Part shown: piece after piece, positions 14,811 to 22,766 of the stretch
Numbering within the stretch: the first letter of the stretch is position 1
Layout: the number at the start of each line of letters is the position of its first letter
Virus record (IMG/VR): IMGVR_UViG_3300033153_004564
Span: 1-30,080 of that record
Source of the DNA: a virus
Reading direction: 5' to 3' (one strand)
DNA length: 30,080 nt
The notes under the pieces: model-generated
The model's input: the letters and a program-made list of their open reading frames with translations, nothing else
Databases searched by the model: none
Told to the model about the DNA's origin: nothing
Position numbers and translations under genes: made by a program

Positions 14811-15785
14811 ATGAGTAATACTACTTTAACACAACTTCCTGCTAATATACAGGGGTTTTATGATAGAAAGTTGCTAGAAAGAGCTGAGGCTTTACTAGTT
14901 CACGATATGTATGGACAAGAGAGAGGTCTTCCAAAGAAGAATGGTACTCGTACTAACTTCCGTAGATTCTCGAATCTTGCAGTTGCTACAACTCCGTTGA
15001 CTGAGGGTATTACTCCTTCTGGTTCACAACTTGCTGTTACTGACATCAATGCTACAGTACAACAATATGGTGACTATGTAACACTTACTGATATGGTAGA
15101 TGTTCATGGATTAGACAATACTGTTTCTGAAGCAACAGATATTCTAGGTTATCAAATGGGCCAAACTATTGATGAAGTTATCCGTGATGCAGTTGTTCCT
15201 AACTTAGCAAACAATATTTATATTGCTGCTAGTGAAGCTGCTACTGTTGCTGGTAATATTTGTACACCTACCGCTGTTAAGGCAGCTATTCTTCAGTTGA
15301 AGAATCAAAATGCTATGAAGTTTACTGGTATGGTTAATGCTACTGATGGTGTTGGAACTTCTGCTATTAGAGCTTCATTCTGGGGTATTATACATCCAGA
15401 TGTTACTTATGACATGGAAGATGTTACTGGATGGATTTCTGCTGAAAACTATGCTTCTACTAAAACTCTTAAAGAGGGTGAAGTTGGTAATGTAAAAGAA
15501 GTTCGTTTCATTGAGACAACTCAAGCATATATCAATGTTGATGGTGGAGATACTAATGTTGATACTTACCATACAGCTATTTTTGCTGAAAATGCATATG
15601 GTGTTGTAAAGGTTCGTGGTAAAGGTAACGCAGGAGTTATAGTTAAACCTCTTGGTTCATCTGGTACTGCTGACCCATTAAACCAAAGAAGTACAGTTGG
15701 TTGGAAAGTAACTACTGTTGCTAAGATTCTTAATGATGCATATGCCGTATCTATTGTTTCTAGCTCAAGTCAGGGAGATAACTAG
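14811..15785 (+). CDS. Major capsid protein, N4-gp56 family
   Basis: The 324-residue protein matches the N4-gp56 family of HK97-fold coat proteins. The N-terminal arm includes Gly-Phe-Tyr-Asp-Arg-Lys-Leu-Leu-Glu-Arg-Ala at about 15-25, then Leu-Pro-Lys-Lys-Asn-Gly-Thr-Arg-Thr-Asn-Phe-Arg-Arg-Phe, Thr-Pro-Leu-Thr-Glu-Gly-Ile-Thr-Pro and Gln-Tyr-Gly-Asp-Tyr-Val-Thr-Leu-Thr-Asp, all family hallmarks. The C-terminal half includes a Trp-Gly-Ile-Ile-His-Pro-Asp-Val segment. It builds the icosahedral shell. A ribosome site AAGGATAA precedes the ATG. The stop codon lies within a hairpin and a second hairpin follows, reminiscent of the terminator after gene 10 of T7. Confidence 0.9.
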   Translation: MSNTTLTQLPANIQGFYDRKLLERAEALLVHDMYGQERGLPKKNGTRTNFRRFSNLAVATTPLTEGITPSGSQLAVTDINATVQQYGDYVTLTDMVDVHGLDNTVSEATDILGYQMGQTIDEVIRDAVVPNLANNIYIAASEAATVAGNICTPTAVKAAILQLKNQNAMKFTGMVNATDGVGTSAIRASFWGIIHPDVTYDMEDVTGWISAENYASTKTLKEGEVGNVKEVRFIETTQAYINVDGGDTNVDTYHTAIFAENAYGVVKVRGKGNAGVIVKPLGSSGTADPLNQRSTVGWKVTTVAKILNDAYAVSIVSSSSQGDN

Positions 15786-15834
15786 TATTTAATACTGGTG
15801 TCCTGCTAGAATCACCTTTGGGTGATTCTGTGCA
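15781..15834 (+). terminator. Tandem hairpins after the capsid gene
   Basis: The first hairpin (15781-15788 with 15792-15799) contains the capsid stop codon. The second has AGAATCACC at 15808-15816 paired with GGTGATTCT at 15821-15829 around TTTG, with outer TGC/GCA pairs to 15804 and 15834. No U-run follows, so it may be a factor-dependent terminator, a partial terminator or an mRNA-stabilising or processing structure. A new promoter starts only 15 bases later. Confidence 0.6.
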
Positions 15835-15848
15835 GCATACTAAACATA

Positions 15849-15857
15849 TGCTATAAT
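15849..15857 (+). promoter_or_regulatory. Extended -10 promoter after the capsid gene
   Basis: TGC-TATAAT lies 23 bases before the ATG at 15880. Predicted transcription start is about 15864, with the AGAAGGAAG ribosome site immediately after. Confidence 0.7.
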
Positions 15858-15879
15858 TTTAAAAAGAGAAGGAAGAAAA

Positions 15880-16362
15880 ATGTCAGTTGAAAACAACCAA
15901 GATGTTAATATCGAAGATGTAAAAAAGGTAGATGAGCTAAGTGAACTAAAGGAATATGCTAGAGACTTAGGATTAACAGTCCATCCTAAAGTTGGTCTTA
16001 AAAAACTTACTGAGCAAATAGAAGCTAAAGAAAGAGAGTTTGCTACTCAGCAAGGTGACAAAAAGAAAAAGCGTACTGCTGTTACTTCTGGTAAGAAAGT
16101 TAAAATTATAGTTGAGAGTCGTGAGGGTGATGATGCACCAATAGACCAGTTTATCGGGTATCAGTCTATGGAGACAGGAGCTAAAGAAAATATCTTAATT
16201 ATGTTTGGAGAAGAGATAGATGTATCTGAAGCTATGTATGAACATATTAAAAGTATTAAGTTTGGAGAAAAGAAATCTAAACTAGTTCTTGATGAAGATG
16301 GTATTCCTCAAAAAGTTTGGTATACAAAAAAGAAAACTAGATTTATTGTAAGTAAGGTTTAG
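15880..16362 (+). CDS. Structural protein with N-terminal HeH/LEM-like helices
   Basis: A 160-residue protein. Residues about 20-50 (Leu-Lys-Glu-Tyr-Ala-Arg-Asp-Leu-Gly-Leu, then Lys-Lys-Leu-Thr-Glu-Gln-Ile) match the short helix-extended-loop-helix (HeH/LEM-like) module often found in phage head or tail proteins. A lysine-rich linker follows, and the C-terminal part is beta-rich (Ile-Leu-Ile-Met-Phe-Gly-Glu-Glu-Ile). It has its own promoter directly after the capsid gene. It may be a head completion or tail attachment protein; function is inferred from position. Confidence 0.6.
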   Translation: MSVENNQDVNIEDVKKVDELSELKEYARDLGLTVHPKVGLKKLTEQIEAKEREFATQQGDKKKKRTAVTSGKKVKIIVESREGDDAPIDQFIGYQSMETGAKENILIMFGEEIDVSEAMYEHIKSIKFGEKKSKLVLDEDGIPQKVWYTKKKTRFIVSKV

Positions 16363-16367
16363 TGATT

Positions 16368-16393
16368 ATAGTCTCATCTTAGGATGGGATTAT
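16368..16393 (+). terminator. Hairpin between head and ejection genes
   Basis: ATAGTCTCATC (16368-16378) pairs with GATGGGATTAT (16383-16393) with two G-U pairs around TTAG. The G-U pairs mean the fold is stable only as RNA read from the + strand. No long U-run follows, so it may be a weak terminator or an mRNA end-protecting structure. Confidence 0.5.
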
Positions 16394-16417
16394 TAAACAT
16401 TAACTTGGAGGTGTTTT

Positions 16418-16921
16418 ATGGCTTTTGGAACGGAATTTTTAAGTAATTTAGGTAGCAATGCATTAAGTTTTGCACAACAAAATCCTGCTTTAACTGGTGG
16501 GCTATTAGGTGCTGGTGCAGGTTATCTAGCTGATGGTAAACAAGGTGCTTTTCTTGGTGGTGCTGGTGGTGCTGCATTAGGCTATGGTGCTGGTAGAGGA
16601 TTGTTTGATGGTGGTGGTGAAGAATTTGGCTTTGGAGATGATTTATTTACTCTAGGTGCAGATGGACAAAGAATTCCAAAAGGAACTGGTAATCAACCTT
16701 TTCAGATTGGTGGTGCAGGACTTAAAGAATTAGGTGCTGTAACTAGTGGAGCTAGTGATATATATTCAACTCTCAAAGAATCAGAACAAGCTAAAGATTT
16801 AATCAATCTACAAAAGCAAACTATAAACCAAGGTCTTCTTAGACAGAGAGAAGCTGACGAAAGAAGAGAAGAAACTCAGAGAGCTGCTTCAGCAGGTTTT
16901 GGTAATTACTATTACGCATAA
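16418..16921 (+). CDS. Glycine-rich ejection-type virion protein
   Basis: This 167-residue protein starts after an unusually strong ribosome site (GGAGGTG, four bases before the ATG), suggesting high expression. Residues about 26-62 are a Gly/Ala-rich hydrophobic region (Thr-Gly-Gly-Leu-Leu-Gly-Ala-Gly-Ala-Gly), like the membrane-active segments of internal virion proteins. Residues about 115-160 are a charged helix (Leu-Lys-Glu-Ser-Glu-Gln-Ala-Lys) with Arg-Arg-Glu-Glu, and the end is Gly-Asn-Tyr-Tyr-Tyr-Ala. It is the first of three consecutive genes before the 1462-aa protein and matches the small first member of podovirus ejection sets. Confidence 0.65.
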   Translation: MAFGTEFLSNLGSNALSFAQQNPALTGGLLGAGAGYLADGKQGAFLGGAGGAALGYGAGRGLFDGGGEEFGFGDDLFTLGADGQRIPKGTGNQPFQIGGAGLKELGAVTSGASDIYSTLKESEQAKDLINLQKQTINQGLLRQREADERREETQRAASAGFGNYYYA

Positions 16922-16930
16922 GGAGATATA

Positions 16931-17881
16931 ATGCCATTTAATTATAATATAGATGCACCTTCAGCAAATGTTGGAGGACTTGGAAACTTAGTTAAACAAG
17001 CTTCTAGGTCTCCTTTAGATGCTCTTGGTAAGACAATGACTGAATTAGATACTATTGCTACACAGAGAGGTAAAGAACAATACTCTACTGGATTGTCTGC
17101 TTTGTTATCTGAAGCTAAAACATCTCAAGACTTAGCTGCTATAAATGTAGACCCAAGTAGAATCACTCCTGAGTTAAGTAAACTATATGAAAGTAAACAA
17201 TCTCAGTTTGCAAATCTTGATAGACTAGCACAACAAGAAAAAAAGTTTATATATGGTAAAGAAAGAGATATTATTGCAGACCAATTTAAAGGAGCTGAGT
17301 TTACTCAAGCCCAAGATATAGCTGAACAAATTCAAGAAAATAAAGACAGACAATTTGGACTAGATAAAATTAGACAAAAAAGAGTTCTTGAGAATACATC
17401 ATTTAATAATATGTTGGCTATGAAAAAGTTTGATGAGATTAAGAAACAAAATGAACTTGGCAATGCTCTTGAAAAACTAAAAATTACTGGTAAGCAAAAA
17501 GTTCCTAAGCAGTCTATTGTGGATGTAGCTATTGAGAAAGAACAAGGTAAAGAGATAGCTAAACTAACTACTCAAACTCATGATGAAGCAACCAAAGTTG
17601 TCACTAGAGGAATGAGTCAAGATAATTGGTTACTAAAGACTCAGCCTAGTGCAGACCAAGTAAGAGTATTTAGTTCAGGTCAGAATGTATATTTATCAGA
17701 CCCAACTATTCCTCCTCAAGATAAAAGATTATATCAAGGTATGTCTGATAAACAGAAAGTAAATTTTATATATGCAAGACAAGGATTGTCCGCTAAACAA
17801 AAAGGTGGACTTACTCAGTTGTTACAACCTAACATCTTTGGTGCATCAGATATTACATTAGAACAATTAAATAGACAATAA
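16931..17881 (+). CDS. Putative ejection/internal virion protein
   Basis: A 316-residue, largely helical, charged and glutamine-rich protein with no enzyme motif. It opens with Asn-Tyr-Asn-Ile-Asp-Ala-Pro-Ser and contains Gln-Gly-Met-Ser-Asp-Lys-Gln-Lys near the end. AAGGAGATATA before the ATG is a strong ribosome site. It lies nine bases after the glycine-rich protein and nine before the 1462-aa protein, the usual middle place of a three-member ejection set. The role is inferred from position, size and composition. Confidence 0.65.
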   Translation: MPFNYNIDAPSANVGGLGNLVKQASRSPLDALGKTMTELDTIATQRGKEQYSTGLSALLSEAKTSQDLAAINVDPSRITPELSKLYESKQSQFANLDRLAQQEKKFIYGKERDIIADQFKGAEFTQAQDIAEQIQENKDRQFGLDKIRQKRVLENTSFNNMLAMKKFDEIKKQNELGNALEKLKITGKQKVPKQSIVDVAIEKEQGKEIAKLTTQTHDEATKVVTRGMSQDNWLLKTQPSADQVRVFSSGQNVYLSDPTIPPQDKRLYQGMSDKQKVNFIYARQGLSAKQKGGLTQLLQPNIFGASDITLEQLNRQ

Positions 17882-17890
17882 GGAAATACA

Positions 17891-20800
17891 ATGACTGCTT
17901 CTGAATTCCTAGAGAAAGAGGGAGCTTCTGACGACTCCCTAAATCCTAAAGACTTCTTAGGACTCCCTAGAAAACTTACCGCACAAGAATTTACTACACT
18001 TGAAGAACAAAAAGAAAAGGGTTTTGCTCAAGACCTATTTGAAGGTGTTGGATATAATATTTCTCGTCTTGCTAATACTGCTGCTGACTTTATGGAAGAA
18101 GAACTTGGACTAAGTGCAGTACAAGGTGAATTTGAAAAAAAGACTAGAGCATTTCAAAAAGACTTTGAACGTAGACAAGAAATAGAACAGCAAGGTATTG
18201 TTGGGGGTAATATAACTCCCGGTAAAATTGCTGCTGAGATGTTTACATATGGTGCTCCACTAGCAAGACTTGGAGTAGTAGGAACTGGATTGTCTGCTAT
18301 ACCAAAAACTGCTGCTGCATGGGGAGCTGCTGATGCTGCTATCTCTGCTTCACTTGGATATGATAGAGCAAGAATAGAAGATGATGCATTACTAGCTGGA
18401 TTGTTTGGTGGTGGAGTAGGTGTTGGTGCTAGACTATTATCTAAAACTGCCCCTAAACCTCAACCACAGTTCTCTAAAGCAGAACAACCTGAAGTAACTA
18501 TAGATGGTCATTTCTTTCCTGATGAAGAGATAGAAGTTATAAAAGCAGTTGATGAAGCTATTGAGACTGCTAGACCTTCTACCAGAGATGTAGAAGTATC
18601 TGAAGAAGTATTAAAAGAGAGTATAGCCAAACCTAATAAAGAACAACATGACATACTACTTAGAGGTGAAGGTAAAGAGTTTGACTTGCTTATAGAAAAG
18701 AAAGTATCTCAAGAAGTTGGATTGGGTAAATTAGAGAAAGATGAAGCAGGAGTTCTTACTGAAGAAGCTAGAGCTAGATTCAAAGAGTTTAAAGATACTG
18801 TAAATACAATCCTAGAAGACCCTAAAGCTAAAGAGGTGTATAGACAACAGTTCTTAAATGAGACTAAACAAATAAGAGTTACTAAAGAGAAGCTTATTAA
18901 AGAGCCTACACAAGAAGAAGTAGTTGCTGGACAGGTCAAAGCTCAAGAAGCAGAAATAAAGAGACAGGAGATAGCTAAGAAAGCTTCTAAGGAGATAAGA
19001 GAAGTAATTGAAACTAAAGCTCCTAAGATTAAACGTAAAAAGACTCAAGCAGAAATTAAAACTGAGAAAGCTATCAAGACTATAAAAGAATCTGATAGTA
19101 CAGAATTTAAAATAGCTGATAAACCTACTGATATAATTAAAGCAGGTAAAGATGAAATAACTGTAGGAGTAGATGAAGCCACTATGACTACCAAGAGAGC
19201 TTATAGAGGAGAGTCTATAATTCCTGAAAGAGTTAGTGCTAAAGAATATAAATTTGCTAAAGACAGAAAAGCTGAAATAGCCAAAAGAAAAGATAAAGCA
19301 GAAGCGAAGAGCATTAGAATAGCTAGAGAGAACAGAGAGTTTGCATATAATAATGGTCTTGCATTTAAGAAGTCTAATCCAAATGCTACTATTAGACAAA
19401 TGGAAGCAAGGGCTAATGCTGAAATAAAACTAATGCCTAAAGGTATAGATAAAAAAGCATTAAGACAAGAGTTCATCAGAGGTATGCAACAAGGAATTCC
19501 AGAACCTAAGATTAAGTCTAAAGAAACTATTAAGGCTAAGCCTAAGAAAGACAAAGTAACTACTATCAAAGAAACTAAAGTTCCTGAACACAGCAAAGAG
19601 ATACATGCTAAGATTTCTGAGAAGATAGGTGATACTAAAGTTATTATCAGAGAAGGCCTAAAGAATGCCAAGGGAGAAAAAGCCAAAGGCTTTTACGACC
19701 CTGATACTGATACTATCTTTATAGATGCTAGTGCAGTTGATACACATGCTCCAATGCACGAGATGATACATGCTGTTATTCATAAAGCTATTAGAAAAGA
19801 TAAGAAGTTAGCTTCTGAGTTCCAAGAGCTTATGGACGAAATGATTAATGTAGCTAAAAAGAAAGATGGATATTGGACTAGAGACTTAGATGAATTTATA
19901 GCAGAAGGATTATCTAATCTTAAAGTTATTACATTCTTAAAGAATGCTCCATATAAGAATACTTCTATGTGGGATAAGTTTAAAAATCTAATTGCTAAAA
20001 CTCTTGGTTTTGACATAAGTGCATTTGGTAAACTAAATAGATTGTTTGAAGAAACAATAAATGTCTCTCCTAAAAATAAGATTATGAAAGAAGTAGATAA
20101 GCTTGATGGTATACTAAGAACAAAAGTAGAGAAGTCTACGACTTCTCTACTTAATAGACTAGGTATTAGTAAAGAAGGTGAATCTATTACTAATTGGAGA
20201 GCTTCCTATGAAACAGAAGGAGCTTTTAAAACACATGAGTCTATTCACTCTAAAACTAGAGATGCTTTAAACCAAGCAGCGTTAGCAGGTAAGCAAACTA
20301 AGAGTCTAATCAAAAGAGCCTTAGAAGAGTTTGGTCATAAGTTAAATGGTAAGTTTGATAAAGCATTTGCTGTACATGTAATGGATACTGACTATTCATC
20401 TATTAGAGAAATCTCTTCTATGAAACAAGCCAACAAGTTTTTAAAAGATAATGCTGATATATATAATAAAGCTAAACAATATATCAATCAGACTTCTTTA
20501 GGGCTTAGAGATAAAGGTGCAATGAATCATGTGAACTTTACTAATAATGGTTATGCTATTGCTCTAAGAGCTGGTATAGATGTTAAAAATGCAAGTGTTA
20601 TAGATAAGCTTATAAGTGTCAAGTCTATGAATTCAGAAGATTGGAGATTTATAGAATCTAATGCTGGTAAAGAACACTTTGATACTATGCTAAATATTCT
20701 TGATAGAACTAGAGCACAGTCTTTTGATATATTTAAAGTTAGTCCTCATAATAGAATAAAAGGATATTCTTCAGAGATATATGATTCTATCTACAGATAT

Positions 20801-22279
20801 AATATGGTTAATGGTAAGTTGGTTAGGTCTGTAGATATAGAACCATCTATAGTTCAAGGAGCCTTACCTCAAGCATTAGATAAAGCTAGAACTGGTGAAG
20901 TAATACAGTTTCCAGAAGATATGCCAGTTCGTATTAGAGAGGACTATGCATTGTCTCAAGGTCTTGGTATTATCTTAGATGCATCTTCTAATCCGGTTGC
21001 TATGAGAAGAGTAGCATCAGAAGCTCAGAGAGTAAAGATGGGTAAACAAGTATATGCTTCTGATGTAATGTCTCTTACTTATGAGAACAGTATTAGAAAG
21101 CTTACTCAAAGAGATGGTGTAGTTCAAGAGATAAAAAATCTAGCTGAAGAAACAAATGATTTATTCTCTACTATACCAACTAAAGGTATGGTAAAACTTT
21201 CTGATGCTGAATTACATTTACTACCTAAAGAAGTTCAAGCATATGTTCAGTATGTTAATCCAAGTTTCAAACATATGTTAGTTGGTAATAAGCAGATACA
21301 AGTATTTAAAAGTGGAATACTTGGAATTACTGAGAAATTAATGAAAGATACTGTTCTTCACTTCAAAGAAAATGTTGTACTAAAGAATCCTGCTTCATGG
21401 GCTAATAATCTAGCATTTGCTTTCTTCATGAATGCACAAGCAGGGATAAGTCCATCTAGAAGCTTTAAACTAATGAAGAAAGGTCTTAAAGAGAAATCTC
21501 GTTCTGCTGAGTTACTTAGAAAGGCATACAAACTAGAGATTGCTAAGAAGTCTAATACTGCTGAGTACAAAGCAATTATGAAAGAACTTAATAGTAATTT
21601 CTACTACAACCTAGATAGACAAGGTATGGGTGTTACGGTAATGTCAAATATACTTGATACTCCTACTAGAAGCCATAGACTTACTGACAAAGCTTTAAGA
21701 CTTGCTACTAATAAGATATTTGGTAAAGAGATAGGAGATAAGATAACTACTGTTGCTTCTAATATTTATATATCACCTCAAGCTAAAACAGGACAAATGG
21801 CTATGAGACTATTTGGTGATATAGATGCTATGGGAAGATATGCTATGGCTGTAGATGATTTTGCTAAACATGGAAATATGGACAAAGCAATTAAGAAGTC
21901 TAATAGTGTATATGGAGATTTGGATATGATAGCTCCTATGTGGTCACAAGCTATTCAGCAGTATGGTTTCATTCCATTTAGTAACTGGTTCTTTAGAGTG
22001 TCTGGTGGTATGACTAAGAATACTAGAGAGAATATCACTAAAGCTCTAGGAGTGTTTGCATTGCTTGAAGGTATGGCATACATATCTGACAAGAGAACTG
22101 ACTCTATGAACCCTTTAAAGACTCTTGTATCAACTCCTGTAGATATGTTTATTATGAGTCCTTATAATAAGACTGAGAATTATTTTAAATCAGTAGTTAG
22201 TCCAGCTATATATAAGAAAGCTATTAGAGCAGCAGAGCAAGGAGACCCTGTTAGTATTGCAATTACAAACGACTTCTAA
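17891..22279 (+). CDS. Giant ejection protein with an HExxH zinc-protease-like site
   Basis: The 1462-residue protein is the largest gene and the last of the + block. Residues about 90-190 are Gly/Ala-rich and possibly membrane-interacting, and about 235-570 are highly charged and helical (Lys/Glu/Arg). At 622-628 Met-His-Glu-Met-Ile-His-Ala gives an HExxH zinc-binding motif with His623, Glu624 and His627. Glu668 or Glu672 in Asp-Glu-Phe-Ile-Ala-Glu-Gly may be the third ligand, as in gluzincin-type domains found in large phage polyvalent proteins. The C-terminal half has long helices and a Phe/Trp-rich segment near 1365-1430. Its size and place match the largest podovirus ejection protein; protease activity is inferred from the motif. 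Confidence 0.75.
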   Translation: MTASEFLEKEGASDDSLNPKDFLGLPRKLTAQEFTTLEEQKEKGFAQDLFEGVGYNISRLANTAADFMEEELGLSAVQGEFEKKTRAFQKDFERRQEIEQQGIVGGNITPGKIAAEMFTYGAPLARLGVVGTGLSAIPKTAAAWGAADAAISASLGYDRARIEDDALLAGLFGGGVGVGARLLSKTAPKPQPQFSKAEQPEVTIDGHFFPDEEIEVIKAVDEAIETARPSTRDVEVSEEVLKESIAKPNKEQHDILLRGEGKEFDLLIEKKVSQEVGLGKLEKDEAGVLTEEARARFKEFKDTVNTILEDPKAKEVYRQQFLNETKQIRVTKEKLIKEPTQEEVVAGQVKAQEAEIKRQEIAKKASKEIREVIETKAPKIKRKKTQAEIKTEKAIKTIKESDSTEFKIADKPTDIIKAGKDEITVGVDEATMTTKRAYRGESIIPERVSAKEYKFAKDRKAEIAKRKDKAEAKSIRIARENREFAYNNGLAFKKSNPNATIRQMEARANAEIKLMPKGIDKKALRQEFIRGMQQGIPEPKIKSKETIKAKPKKDKVTTIKETKVPEHSKEIHAKISEKIGDTKVIIREGLKNAKGEKAKGFYDPDTDTIFIDASAVDTHAPMHEMIHAVIHKAIRKDKKLASEFQELMDEMINVAKKKDGYWTRDLDEFIAEGLSNLKVITFLKNAPYKNTSMWDKFKNLIAKTLGFDISAFGKLNRLFEETINVSPKNKIMKEVDKLDGILRTKVEKSTTSLLNRLGISKEGESITNWRASYETEGAFKTHESIHSKTRDALNQAALAGKQTKSLIKRALEEFGHKLNGKFDKAFAVHVMDTDYSSIREISSMKQANKFLKDNADIYNKAKQYINQTSLGLRDKGAMNHVNFTNNGYAIALRAGIDVKNASVIDKLISVKSMNSEDWRFIESNAGKEHFDTMLNILDRTRAQSFDIFKVSPHNRIKGYSSEIYDSIYRYNMVNGKLVRSVDIEPSIVQGALPQALDKARTGEVIQFPEDMPVRIREDYALSQGLGIILDASSNPVAMRRVASEAQRVKMGKQVYASDVMSLTYENSIRKLTQRDGVVQEIKNLAEETNDLFSTIPTKGMVKLSDAELHLLPKEVQAYVQYVNPSFKHMLVGNKQIQVFKSGILGITEKLMKDTVLHFKENVVLKNPASWANNLAFAFFMNAQAGISPSRSFKLMKKGLKEKSRSAELLRKAYKLEIAKKSNTAEYKAIMKELNSNFYYNLDRQGMGVTVMSNILDTPTRSHRLTDKALRLATNKIFGKEIGDKITTVASNIYISPQAKTGQMAMRLFGDIDAMGRYAMAVDDFAKHGNMDKAIKKSNSVYGDLDMIAPMWSQAIQQYGFIPFSNWFFRVSGGMTKNTRENITKALGVFALLEGMAYISDKRTDSMNPLKTLVSTPVDMFIMSPYNKTENYFKSVVSPAIYKKAIRAAEQGDPVSIAITNDF
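20124..20152 (+). repeat. Perfect 13-bp hairpin inside the giant ejection gene
   Basis: AAGTAGAGAAGTC (20124-20136) pairs perfectly with GACTTCTCTACTT (20140-20152) around the loop TAC. It falls at codons about 745-754, where a helical stretch continues into Leu-Leu-Asn-Arg-Leu-Gly. No U-run follows. Confidence 0.8.
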
Positions 22280-22288
22280 GTCGTTTGT
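22265..22288. terminator. Convergence hairpin shared by both operons
   Basis: ACAAACGACTT (22265-22275) and AAGTCGTTTGT (22278-22288) form a perfect 11-bp inverted repeat with CT between them. Both the + stop (TAA at 22277-22279) and the - stop (TAG at 22278-22276) lie in its centre. On the + strand TTTCTCTATTT follows the stem, fitting an intrinsic terminator in that direction. On the - strand the following sequence is less T-rich, so termination there is less sure. Confidence 0.75.
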
Positions 22289-22581
22289 TTCTCTATTTCT
22301 AGGTTATCTACTTTTTTTATTTCATTAAGTATATTCTCTGTGAGCCTAATTACTCTAGTGTAGTAGTTCATTTTTTGAACATCTTCATTTGTTCTATCTT
22401 TCCAGCATTGCCCACAGAAGTTATCAAATACTTCTTTTATTACTTCTAGTTTCCAGTTAAGATAACCTCTATATGACATATCTATTTGGTTATACATTAC
22501 CTCTCTTCTAGGTAGATTCATAAGTATATAGTCTGGTACTATCTTAGCATTTGCTTCTACTTCAAATCCATGTAATGTCAT
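22276..22581 (-). CDS. Small protein of unknown function, end of the minus operon
   Basis: A 101-residue protein that I do not recognise. It has a Gly-Phe-Glu-Val-Glu-Ala-Asn-Ala start, a Cys-Gly-Gln-Cys-Trp pair at about 56-60 and a helical acidic C-terminus. Its ATG overlaps the stop of the upstream 59-residue ORF (ATGA-type), so it is translated by coupling. It is the last gene of the replication block and its stop overlaps the opposite stop of the giant ejection gene by four bases. Confidence 0.65.
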   Translation of the reverse strand: MTLHGFEVEANAKIVPDYILMNLPRREVMYNQIDMSYRGYLNWKLEVIKEVFDNFCGQCWKDRTNEDVQKMNYYTRVIRLTENILNEIKKVDNLEIEKQTT

Positions 22582-22757
22582 TCTTGTTCCTTGTTTGCTA
22601 TTTCAACTATTCTTTCACTCATGTCTTGAAATATATCATTAAGATATTCTTCTCCATATTCATTCCATAATCTATTAACTTCCTCTTCGTTACATTCATT
22701 ATAATTTGTCATGTTTTCAATAAAATCTTCTTTTAGTTCATCAATTAAATTGCTCAT
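22578..22757 (-). CDS. Small acidic protein
   Basis: This 59-residue ORF has the start Met-Ser-Asn-Leu-Ile-Asp-Glu-Leu and is strongly acidic (Glu-Glu-Glu, Glu-Tyr-Gly-Glu-Glu-Tyr). AGGAGAG precedes the ATG by three to four bases, and its TGA overlaps the ATG of the following 101-residue gene. Overlap plus ribosome site supports translation. Small acidic phage proteins often mimic DNA or bind host enzymes, but there is no specific evidence here. Confidence 0.65.
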   Translation of the reverse strand: MSNLIDELKEDFIENMTNYNECNEEEVNRLWNEYGEEYLNDIFQDMSERIVEIANKEQE

Positions 22758-22766
22758 TTCTCTCTC

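Noticed and set aside
15770-15810. Possible frameshift or read-through product at the end of the capsid gene, as in T7 gene 10
   Set aside because: Both alternative frames meet a stop within a few codons and read-through adds only eight residues, so an extended capsid form is not supported.
18854-19686. Two overlapping long open frames (181 and 161 codons) on the minus strand opposite the giant ejection gene
   Set aside because: They mirror the lysine/glutamate-rich coding strand, giving Phe/Ser/Leu-rich products with no family pattern and no ribosome sites.
19678-19694. AAAAGCC-AAA-GGCTTTT terminator-like hairpin in the giant ejection gene
   Set aside because: Only seven pairs, three of them G-C, in a lysine-rich coding stretch; most likely a chance result of codon use.
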